Source of the DNA: JAZNGX01 sp045576675 | GTDB taxonomy: Bacteria; Bacillota; Clostridia; Monoglobales; Firm-18 | DNA: 11,943 nucleotides | Assembly: GCA_045576675.1 (NCBI GenBank) | Contig: JAZNGX010000057.1 | Span: 1-11,943 of the forward strand | Direction: 5' to 3' | Position numbers and translations under genes: made by a program | Part shown: in pieces, positions 5,459 to 11,943 of the stretch | Layout: every line of letters begins with the position of its first letter | Position numbering within the stretch: position 1 is the stretch's first letter | Notes under the pieces: model-generated | Seen by the model: only the letters and a program-made list of their open reading frames with translations | What the model was told of the DNA's origin: nothing | The model's database searches: none

Positions 5459-6052
5459 CTTTAACAAAGCAATAATAATCAGTACAAGACCTGACAAAAC
5501 AACGCAGGTTTTTTCGCTGATTATTTTTTTATTTATCAGTATATTGCCTGTGAATTCACCGATGTATAGCAGTAAAAACTGAAATATGCCGATAAGAACT
5601 GATATAATCAAAGCCGGAGTTTGTATAAACCCCAGACCTATTCCTGAACAAAAGGAGTCAATTGACAGAACAATACCCATATACAAGGCTTCTTTTGTCT
5701 CCAGTTTGTTTGAATTGTCAAAATCACATTTTTCCGGTTCGCGTACAATTGTAATTGTTATATCGCCAATGTTTATTATTTTATTAAAATTAGTTTTGTT
5801 CTTTCCGGTTGATGTGATTATTATCCACAAGCCTGTTAAAATAAGCATAACAGAGCCTATGTATGAACCTGTTTTTTCATTGAATACTCCTGAAACAGCC
5901 GTGCCGAAAGCGATAGCTGAATATGTTGCTGCAAAGGATAATGTGCATATAACAAGCTTTGATACAAACGGAAGTGAAATGCCACGTACTTTATAAGAAA
6001 CACCTATTCCCAATGCATCAAGGCTTAATATAAACGCAAGAAATACTGACAT
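5450..6052 (-). CDS. ytaF: Sporulation membrane protein YtaF (MntP-like family)
   Basis: Polytopic membrane protein of 200 residues (B. subtilis YtaF about 210). It has the internal duplication of the MntP/YtaF family: SLDALGIGVS at residues about 10-19 and SIDSFCSGIGLG at about 130-141, each with an intramembrane aspartate (Asp12 and Asp132), separated by a hydrophilic loop of about 35 residues. The family includes manganese exporters, but the substrate of YtaF is not known, so cation export is only an inference. ATG at 6052 is chosen for the GTGAGGTGA site at 6058-6066, five bases upstream; a GTG at 6061 lies in that site. Its stop codon lies inside the end of spoIIP (9 bp overlap), and it is divergent from the Ca2+ ATPase. 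Confidence 0.88.
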   Translation of the reverse strand: MSVFLAFILSLDALGIGVSYKVRGISLPFVSKLVICTLSFAATYSAIAFGTAVSGVFNEKTGSYIGSVMLILTGLWIIITSTGKNKTNFNKIINIGDITITIVREPEKCDFDNSNKLETKEALYMGIVLSIDSFCSGIGLGFIQTPALIISVLIGIFQFLLLYIGEFTGNILINKKIISEKTCVVLSGLVLIIIALLKLF

Positions 6053-6069
6053 ATGCTTCACCTCACTTT

Positions 6070-6099
6070 TATGTTATGAGCATAAAGAGTTGTCCTGTG
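6070..6099 (-). promoter_or_regulatory. Weak candidate sigma-K-type promoter of ytaF
   Basis: Minus strand: CATAACATA (6070-6078) matches the sigma-K -10 pattern CATAnnnTA fully, and CACA (6096-6099) could be the short -35, with a 17-base spacer (16 is usual). Such short degenerate motifs occur by chance in AT-rich DNA. No sigma-A promoter was seen for this gene. Confidence 0.25.
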
Positions 6100-6130
6100 A
6101 ATATACATATAATTAAGGAGTGTGATTCAT

Positions 6131-8650
6131 ATGATATGGCATAAAATGAGAATAAAAGAAGTGTTAAGCAGCTTGAAAACTGATGCTTCAGTAGGGCTTG
6201 ATGAGGCAGAAGCGGAGCTCAGGACAAGCAGGTACGGTAAAAATTTAATTGATAAAACAAAACGAAAAAGCCTTGCTGCAAGATTTTTTGCACAGCTTAA
6301 TGATTATATGATAATAATACTTGTTGCAGCCGCAATAATATCTTATATAATTTCAATTGCAGAGGGGAACCCTGATATTACAGAGACGATAATTATAATG
6401 GCAATTGTTATTCTTAATGCAATAATTGGTGTTGCTCAGGAGAACAAGGCTGAAAAAGCTATTGAAGCACTGAACAGGATGTCTGCATCTGAAACAACGG
6501 TAATAAGAAACGGAAAGCACACAAAAATACCGGCAGAGGACGTTACTGTAGGTGATATACTTGTTCTAAAAGCAGGTGACAAGATACCTGCAGATGCAAG
6601 AATTATAGCGGAAAATATGCTGAAAACTGACGAGTCTGCCTTGACGGGAGAATCAATGGCTGTGGAAAAGACAAGCAATAGGTGTGAAGGTGAAAACATA
6701 GCAGTATCTGATATGAATAATATGATATGGTCATCAACTCTTGTTGTAGCAGGAACTTGCAAAGCTGCGGTTACAGATATTGGAATGAGTACTCAGATGG
6801 GCAAAATTGCAGGTATGATAAACAACGGTGAGACGCCTAAAACACCGCTTCAGGAAAAGCTATCACACGTAGGGCGTGTGCTTGGTATTGGTGCTGTGGC
6901 AATTTGCGTGATAATATTTGTTGTGGGTGTAATTAACAATATAAATATGTTTGATATGTTTATGACAGCAGTAAGCCTTGCTGTGGCAGCAATCCCTGAG
7001 GGACTTCCGGCAATTGTTACAGTGATGCTTGCTGTTGGTGTGCGTAAAATGGCTTTAAAGAATGCAGTTGTTCGTAAGCTGCCTGCTGTTGAAACATTGG
7101 GATGTGCGGGGGTTATATGCTCTGACAAAACAGGCACGCTTACCAAAAATAAAATGACAGTGGAAAAAATCAGTGGTGACAGGGTAAATGTGCTTACTCT
7201 GGCGCTTATGTGCAGCAATAATTCTGATCCCACAGAGCTTGCGATTACTGAAGCGGGTGAAAGAGAGTTCATAAAATATGATGCAGTAAGAAAAATGTAT
7301 AATTGTATAAAAGAAAAGCCCTTTAATTCAAATGATAAGTATATGATTACATTACATAGGTTTGATGGCAGATACAGGCAGGTTATAAAGGGGGCACCTG
7401 ATGTTATTATAAAAAAGTGTACTATGACCTTTGAAACAAAAACAAAGGCGTTACGTGAGCTTGATGTAATGGCAGGGCATGGCTTACGCGTTATTGCTGT
7501 TGCATATTGTGATACAAACGATATGCATATTAAAAATGATGCGGCTTATAGCTATGGTGGTCTTATTGGTATCAGTGACCCATTGCGTCCTGAAGTTAAA
7601 ACGGCAGTTGAAATTTGTAAAAAAGCAGGTATAAAGCCTGTAATGATAACAGGTGACCATAAAGCCACAGCTTGTGCAATAGCAAAGAATGCAGGTATAA
7701 TGGCAGACGGCAGTGAGGTTTTAACAGGCGAGGAAATGAATAAACTATCTGATGCCGACCTGAAAAACAGAATTAATAATATATCAGTTTTTGCACGTGT
7801 TACGCCACAGCACAAGGTGCGCATTGTTGAAGCTTTTCAGGCAAACGGAATTGTTACTGCAATGACAGGTGACGGCGTTAACGATGCCCCTGCGTTAAAA
7901 ACTGCTGATATAGGCTGTGCAATGGGAACAGGAACAGATGTTGCCAAGGGGGCGGCAGATATAATACTGGCAGATGACAATTTTGCAACAATTGTCGAAG
8001 CGGTAAAGCAAGGAAGAATTATATACTCCAATATAAAAAAGACGGTGCATTTTTTATTGTCAAGCAATATGGGTGAAATTTTTACAATTTTTGTTGCTAT
8101 TCTTATGAAAATGCCGTCGCCACTTACTGCAATTCAGCTTTTATGGGTAAACCTTATAACAGATTCGCTGCCTGCAATAGCATTGGGTATGGAAAACAAC
8201 GAAAAAGAGGTTATGACAGAAAAACCTGTAGACAGAAAAAAGAGTATGTTTGCAGGAGGTATGATATTTAATATTTTGCTTGAGGGAGCTATGATTGCAG
8301 GTCTGGCTTTGTTTGCATATGTATATGCACAAAGAAATTATGGTGACATTGGTATTGCAAGAACGATGGCGTTTTGCGTGCTTGCATTATCACAGCTTGT
8401 GCATTCATTTAATATGCACAGTGAAAAGCCTGTAATAACAGGAGGTTTTACACGAAACAAGCTGCTTGTATTTTCGTTTGTTTTGGGGTGTACTTTACAG
8501 CTTTTGCTTGTAACGGTAAAACCGCTTGCGGATATGTTTGGTATGTCAGTTCTTGCGGTTGGTCAGCTTAAATTGATAGGTATTCTTTCAATAGTACCAA
8601 TTATAGTTATGGAATTTGTAAAACTGTTTGACATGATATTTAAGAAGTGA
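6131..8650 (+). CDS. P-type IIA Ca2+-transporting ATPase
   Basis: ATP-driven calcium exporter of the plasma membrane, related to SERCA, LMCA1 and B. subtilis YloB. 839 residues from the ATG (relatives about 880-910; the nucleotide-binding domain is short). In order: actuator motif TGES (172-175), M4 PEGLP (289-293), phosphorylation motif DKTGTLT with Asp332, KGAPD (420-424), hinge MTGDGVNDAP (578-587), M5 SSNMGE (Asn646, Glu649) and M6 NLITD (Asn674, Asp678). The Ca2+ ligands of M4, M5 and M6 known from SERCA are kept; the M8 glutamate position appears to be Gln755. ATG at 6131 is preferred over GTG at 6122, which lies one base after the AAGGAG at 6115-6120. No terminator separates it from the VanW-like gene 32 bp downstream. 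A role in spore calcium is possible but not shown. Confidence 0.93.
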   Translation: MIWHKMRIKEVLSSLKTDASVGLDEAEAELRTSRYGKNLIDKTKRKSLAARFFAQLNDYMIIILVAAAIISYIISIAEGNPDITETIIIMAIVILNAIIGVAQENKAEKAIEALNRMSASETTVIRNGKHTKIPAEDVTVGDILVLKAGDKIPADARIIAENMLKTDESALTGESMAVEKTSNRCEGENIAVSDMNNMIWSSTLVVAGTCKAAVTDIGMSTQMGKIAGMINNGETPKTPLQEKLSHVGRVLGIGAVAICVIIFVVGVINNINMFDMFMTAVSLAVAAIPEGLPAIVTVMLAVGVRKMALKNAVVRKLPAVETLGCAGVICSDKTGTLTKNKMTVEKISGDRVNVLTLALMCSNNSDPTELAITEAGEREFIKYDAVRKMYNCIKEKPFNSNDKYMITLHRFDGRYRQVIKGAPDVIIKKCTMTFETKTKALRELDVMAGHGLRVIAVAYCDTNDMHIKNDAAYSYGGLIGISDPLRPEVKTAVEICKKAGIKPVMITGDHKATACAIAKNAGIMADGSEVLTGEEMNKLSDADLKNRINNISVFARVTPQHKVRIVEAFQANGIVTAMTGDGVNDAPALKTADIGCAMGTGTDVAKGAADIILADDNFATIVEAVKQGRIIYSNIKKTVHFLLSSNMGEIFTIFVAILMKMPSPLTAIQLLWVNLITDSLPAIALGMENNEKEVMTEKPVDRKKSMFAGGMIFNILLEGAMIAGLALFAYVYAQRNYGDIGIARTMAFCVLALSQLVHSFNMHSEKPVITGGFTRNKLLVFSFVLGCTLQLLLVTVKPLADMFGMSVLAVGQLKLIGILSIVPIIVMEFVKLFDMIFKK

Positions 8651-8682
8651 TATACTGTGATTGTACTTGGAGGGCTGATTTT

Positions 8683-10371
8683 ATGAGCAAAAGATTAAAA
8701 ATAGTGCTGATTTCTGTTGTTGCTGTTGTGCTTGCGTTGTGTGTTGGTACGGCGGGATATATTGTTGCAGTTAATTTAAATAACGCACCTGTTTATCTTG
8801 GCAAGGAAATAACTGAGACAGATTTTAACAATCTTGAAAAATTTGTATCTGAAACAACAAGTGAATATCTTGCTGATAAGACCATATGCATCAGTTATGG
8901 TTCTAAAGAAATATCAATACCTGTAACTGATTTTGTTGCCGCAAACATTGATAATACTGTTCAGCATATTAAGCTTGATAGTGAAAATAAACGATTGTTT
9001 TCTTTAAAAAGAGCAGAGTTTACACCTGAGTTTGATATCGCTTCAGACAATGCAGGTGAAGCCTTATTTACTTTTGCACAGGCAAATGCTGATTTTTATA
9101 CATATGATAATGATTACAAGTCTGTTCAGGTTGGTTTAACAAAACCCATAATGGATGTTGACTCAACGATTATTGATATTATTCTCAATATAAAAGAGCT
9201 TGATTTTTCTGACAAGGAATTTAAGCTTTCTGATACAAAGGATGTTGAATATATATATTCACTTATTAATCAAAAGCCAATTGATGCCGAGCTTAAAATG
9301 GATGGCGAAGAAATAAGCATTACAAAAGAAAAGGTTGGTTTCACCATTGATAAAAATCAGCTTATTGATGCTGTTTCTGCGGGCAAAACAAAGTTCAGCG
9401 TTGATATAACCGAGGTTATAATGCCTGAAATCACAGAAGAAATACTTATGGATAAACAGATGTTTGGTGATGTTTTGTCAAGCTGCAGCTCATACTATAA
9501 TGCGAATGTGGCAGGACGTGCAAGAAACGTAGAGCTTGCTGCAAGCAAGATTAACGGTCTTGTTATGCAGCCCGGTGATGTTTTTTCTTATAATAAGGTG
9601 GTTGGGCCGAGAACCTACGAAAACGGCTTTAAGGATGCAGGCGTTTATACTGCAACAGGTCTTGAAAGCGGCGTGGGCGGAGGAATATGTCAGGTTTCGT
9701 CAACCTTATACGGTGCTCAGCTTATGGCGGATTTAAAAACTGTGTCACGTACAAATCATTCTTATACGATAGGCTATTTGCCGTCCGGGCAGGATGCAAC
9801 TGTTTCTTACGGAGCGATTGATTACAAGTTTGAAAACAGCAAGCATTTTCCTATTAAGATTGAATGCGTTGCATCAGGTGGCTTACTGAGGGTTAATATA
9901 CTTGGTATTAAAACCGATGATTACAAGGAAATCAAGCTTTATAATGAAATAGTAAGCACACGTGACTTTAATGTTGTTGAAAAAGAGGTGGATACACTGC
10001 AGCCGGGTGAACAGAAAATCACTCAGTCAGGTCAACGCGGTATGACCGTTAATACTTACAAAATATACTATAACAATGGAACAGAAGAAAAGCGTGAATT
10101 TGTTCATAAGAGTACATACATCCCTATGCCGCAGATTGTTGAAAAAGGAAAAGAAACAGAAGAGGAAGTCCCTGTTGATTCTGAGCCTGTTGTAGAAGAA
10201 GTGCCGGAAGATAAATATGAAGAGCCTGTAACTGAAGCCAATGGTGGCACACAGGAGGCGATGATTCCGGAAGATACAGTTGAAAATGACACGGAGGTAA
10301 TAATAAATAATCAAATTATTGACGAAAATGTGGAAAATATTGTTGAAAGTGAAGAAATTATGATAAATTAA
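8683..10371 (+). CDS. VanW-family cell-surface protein with G5 domain
   Basis: Membrane-anchored extracytoplasmic protein of 562 residues, function unknown. Residues about 4-30 are a basic start plus one hydrophobic segment (signal anchor). Residues about 50-270 look like a putative peptidoglycan-binding region of the type found before VanW domains (for example DAELKMDGEEISITKEKVGF at about 201-220). The VanW domain follows at about 278-408 with its hallmark GGGICQVSSTLY at 332-343 (Cys336). A G5-like domain with PGEQKITQSGQRG lies at about 420-483, then a disordered tail of about 70 residues very rich in Glu and Val. ATG at 8683 follows GGAGGG at 8669-8674. VanW occurs in some vancomycin-resistance clusters, but this architecture is widespread in Clostridia and does not imply resistance. 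Probably cotranscribed with the upstream Ca2+ ATPase. Confidence 0.9.
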   Translation: MSKRLKIVLISVVAVVLALCVGTAGYIVAVNLNNAPVYLGKEITETDFNNLEKFVSETTSEYLADKTICISYGSKEISIPVTDFVAANIDNTVQHIKLDSENKRLFSLKRAEFTPEFDIASDNAGEALFTFAQANADFYTYDNDYKSVQVGLTKPIMDVDSTIIDIILNIKELDFSDKEFKLSDTKDVEYIYSLINQKPIDAELKMDGEEISITKEKVGFTIDKNQLIDAVSAGKTKFSVDITEVIMPEITEEILMDKQMFGDVLSSCSSYYNANVAGRARNVELAASKINGLVMQPGDVFSYNKVVGPRTYENGFKDAGVYTATGLESGVGGGICQVSSTLYGAQLMADLKTVSRTNHSYTIGYLPSGQDATVSYGAIDYKFENSKHFPIKIECVASGGLLRVNILGIKTDDYKEIKLYNEIVSTRDFNVVEKEVDTLQPGEQKITQSGQRGMTVNTYKIYYNNGTEEKREFVHKSTYIPMPQIVEKGKETEEEVPVDSEPVVEEVPEDKYEEPVTEANGGTQEAMIPEDTVENDTEVIINNQIIDENVENIVESEEIMIN

Positions 10372-10427
10372 AAAAAATTTTTTCAAAATTGTTGCAAATT
10401 GTAAATATGTGTGCTAAAATTTATAAT
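10371..10427 (+). promoter_or_regulatory. Promoter region of gdhA: UP-like element and two overlapping sigma-A promoters
   Basis: Promoter 1 is TTGCAA (10392-10397), 17 bases, TAAAAT (10415-10420) with an extended TGC. Promoter 2 is TTGTAA (10399-10404), 17 bases, perfect TATAAT (10422-10427). They are offset by 7 bp. Upstream, seven A, six T, C and four A (10371-10388) strongly resemble the UP element consensus bound by the RNA polymerase alpha subunit. The VanW-like gene ends at 10371, so this unit starts right after it. Confidence 0.7.
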
Positions 10428-10460
10428 GTTTAAAAAATTTGTAGTAAGGAGTAAGTGAAT

Positions 10461-11816
10461 ATGGCATTAAAGAGCAAATACTTAAATGATGTTATGGAAA
10501 CCGTTGTAAAACGTAATCCTGGCGAAAGCGAATTCCATCAGGCTGTAGTTGAGGTTTTAGAATCAATTGAGCCTGTTATTGAAAAGCATCCGGAATATGA
10601 AAAAAGCGGTTTAATTGAAAGAATAGTTGAACCTGAAAGATTAATTTATTTCAGAGTTTCCTGGGTTGATGACAATGGTAAGGTTCAGATAAACAGAGGC
10701 TTCAGAGTGCAGTTTAACAGTGCAATCGGTCCTTACAAGGGCGGTCTTCGCTTCCATCCGTCTGTTTATGCCGGTATCATTAAGTTCTTAGGCTTTGAGC
10801 AGACATTTAAAAACAGCCTTACAGGCTTGCCAATCGGTGGCGGCAAGGGTGGTTCAGACTTTGACCCCAGAGGTAAGAGTGATGCTGAAATTATGAGATT
10901 CTGTCAGGCATTTATGACTGAGCTGTACAGACACATTGGTCCTGATGTTGACGTTCCTGCAGGTGACATCGGTGTTGGCGGCAGAGAAATCGGCTACTTG
11001 TACGGTCAGTACAAGAGAATCAAGGGTTGCTGGGAGAACGGTGTTCTTACAGGTAAGGGTCTTGACTACGGCGGATCATTAATCAGACCTGAAGCTACAG
11101 GCTACGGTGCTACATATTACACTAACGAAGTGTTAAATCACTTTAACGATACATTAAAGGGCAAAACTGTTGCGATTTCAGGCTTCGGTAACGTTGCTTG
11201 GGGTGTATGTATGAAGGTTGCAGAGCTTGGCGGTAAGGTTGTTACAATTTCTGGTCCTGATGGTTATGTATATGATCCTGATGGTGTTACAACAAAAGAA
11301 AAATTTGATTATATGCTTGAAATGAGAGCTTCAGGCCGTGACCGTGCTCAGGATTATGCTGAAAAGTTTGGTTGCCAGTTCTTTGCAGGCAAAAAACCAT
11401 GGGAAGTTAAGGTTGATATCTGTATGCCTTGTGCAACACAGAACGAAGTTAATATTGACGAAGCAAATAAAATTCTTGCAAACGGAACAAAGTATTACAT
11501 TGAGGTTGCTAATATGCCTACAACTGCTGATGCTATGGAATTGTTAAGAGGCAAGGGCCTCGTTGTTGGTCCTTCAAAGGCTGTTAATGCCGGCGGTGTT
11601 GCAGTTTCTGCTCTTGAAATGGCTCAGAACTCAATGAGATACAGCTGGTCTGCTGAAGAAGTTGATGCAAAATTGAAGGGTATTATGTCAAATATTCATA
11701 AGGTTTCAATGGAAGCTGCTGAGGAATATGGCTTAGGCTATGACCTTGTTGCTGGTGCTAACATTGCAGGCTTTAAGAAGGTTGCAAATGCTATGATGGC
11801 TCAGGGTATCATCTGA
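10461..11816 (+). CDS. gdhA: Glutamate dehydrogenase, hexameric
   Basis: Reversible reductive amination of 2-oxoglutarate to glutamate, linking ammonia and carbon metabolism in the cytoplasm. 451 residues, the size of the hexameric 50-kDa class, and very like Clostridium symbiosum GDH. Substrate and catalytic residues known there match at a constant offset of four: Lys93 (GPYKGGLRF), Lys117, Lys129 (GGGKGGSDFDP) and Asp169 (PAGDIGVGG). The Rossmann motif SGFGNVAWG is at about 240-248 and is followed by SGPDGYVYDPDG with Pro266-Asp267, as in the NAD-dependent C. symbiosum enzyme. ATG at 10461 is chosen for AAGGAG at 10446-10451; a GTG at 10455 is closer but adds a non-family dipeptide. Codons end more often in C than in neighbouring genes, and with the strong promoter this suggests high expression. 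Monocistronic, with its own terminator. Confidence 0.97.
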   Translation: MALKSKYLNDVMETVVKRNPGESEFHQAVVEVLESIEPVIEKHPEYEKSGLIERIVEPERLIYFRVSWVDDNGKVQINRGFRVQFNSAIGPYKGGLRFHPSVYAGIIKFLGFEQTFKNSLTGLPIGGGKGGSDFDPRGKSDAEIMRFCQAFMTELYRHIGPDVDVPAGDIGVGGREIGYLYGQYKRIKGCWENGVLTGKGLDYGGSLIRPEATGYGATYYTNEVLNHFNDTLKGKTVAISGFGNVAWGVCMKVAELGGKVVTISGPDGYVYDPDGVTTKEKFDYMLEMRASGRDRAQDYAEKFGCQFFAGKKPWEVKVDICMPCATQNEVNIDEANKILANGTKYYIEVANMPTTADAMELLRGKGLVVGPSKAVNAGGVAVSALEMAQNSMRYSWSAEEVDAKLKGIMSNIHKVSMEAAEEYGLGYDLVAGANIAGFKKVANAMMAQGII

Positions 11817-11830
11817 TATTGGATTTTTTC

Positions 11831-11865
11831 AAAACAGGAGGAAAGCAATTTCTTCCTGTTTTTTT
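11831..11865 (+). terminator. Intrinsic terminator of gdhA
   Basis: AAAACAGGAGGAAA (11831-11844) pairs with TTTCTTCCTGTTTT (11849-11862), 14 bp with one G-U pair, closed by a GCAA tetraloop of the stable GNRA class, and followed by T residues to 11865. It begins 14 bases after the gdhA stop codon. Confidence 0.93.
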
Positions 11866-11883
11866 GTGTCTTGTTTTATAAAT

Positions 11884-11943
11884 TGTTGAATAGCTAAAGA
11901 ATAGATTTAACTTAAGTTAAATCTATTCTTTAGCTATTCAACA
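11884..11943. repeat. 60-bp perfect palindrome at the window edge
   Basis: The 30 bases 11884-11913 are the exact reverse complement of 11914-11943, with no loop, centred on CTTAAG (11911-11916). The left arm begins TGTTGAATAGCTAAAG. It reaches the last base of the window, so it may extend further. It has no visible gene and no T-tract inside the window. It could be a bidirectional hairpin, an end of a mobile element, a recombination site, or an assembly artefact. Confidence 0.95.

Noticed and set aside
6068..6086. TTTATG/CATAAA dyad between ytaF and the ATPase as an operator
   Set aside because: Arms of only six A/T-rich bases with a 7-base gap are expected by chance in this composition.
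6106..6113. CATATAAT ahead of the Ca2+ ATPase as a sigma-A or sigma-E -10
   Set aside because: No acceptable -35 at 14-18 bases upstream, and the RNA would start within the AAGGAG ribosome binding site.
7991..8000. Spo0A-box-like TTGTCGAAGC
   Set aside because: It lies in the middle of the ATPase coding sequence with no promoter nearby.
8683..10371. Vancomycin resistance determinant
   Set aside because: Only the VanW domain is shared; no vanH, vanA/B-type ligase, vanX or sensor-regulator pair is present, and VanW/G5 proteins are common in Clostridia.

Overview
The window looks like a stretch of chromosome from a low-GC, spore-forming Firmicute, most likely a member of the Clostridia. The AT-rich base composition, strong GGAGG-type ribosome binding sites, A/T-rich sigma-A promoters, a GlutDH very close to the clostridial enzyme, and six or seven genes with sporulation roles all point that way. 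Genus cannot be set from this sequence alone.

Layout. Left end, minus strand: spmA-spmB, overlapping by 7 bp (spore core dehydration). Divergent from spmA is a small AbrB/SpoVT-type regulator with a C-terminal four-cysteine zinc-ribbon-like tail, preceded by two tandem Spo0A boxes. Convergent with it is a shortened SpoVB-type flippase (minus strand). Then rpsT (ribosomal protein S20, minus strand) stands divergent from gpr (germination protease), followed on the plus strand by spoIIP (engulfment amidase/endopeptidase). ytaF (sporulation membrane protein, minus strand) converges on spoIIP with a 9-bp overlap. To the right a P-type Ca2+ ATPase and a VanW/G5 cell-surface protein form a likely two-gene operon. 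Last comes gdhA (glutamate dehydrogenase) with its own strong promoter and terminator, and a 60-bp perfect palindrome that touches the window edge.

How they work together. gpr, spoIIP, spmA, spmB, the SpoVB-like protein and YtaF act at different times and in different compartments of a developing spore: engulfment (SpoIIP, mother cell), cortex and dehydration (SpoVB, SpmAB), and SASP breakdown at germination (Gpr, forespore). The AbrB-like regulator with its Spo0A boxes fits as an early switch. The Ca2+ pump may or may not be connected to sporulation.

Main novelty candidate. At the gpr/spoIIP junction, one ~60-bp stretch holds a sigma-E-type promoter starting in the gpr stop codon, a 13-bp perfect terminator hairpin with a U-tract, the spoIIP Shine-Dalgarno (in the loop) and the spoIIP TTG start codon (in the 3' arm). 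The predicted spoIIP transcript starts inside the loop, so it would lack the 5' arm and escape termination, while transcripts arriving from gpr would fold the full hairpin. This could insulate forespore gpr transcription from mother-cell spoIIP. The same promoter design (identical -35, identical spacer, identical distance to the start codon) is found at spmA. No phage, CRISPR, tRNA or insertion sequence was seen.
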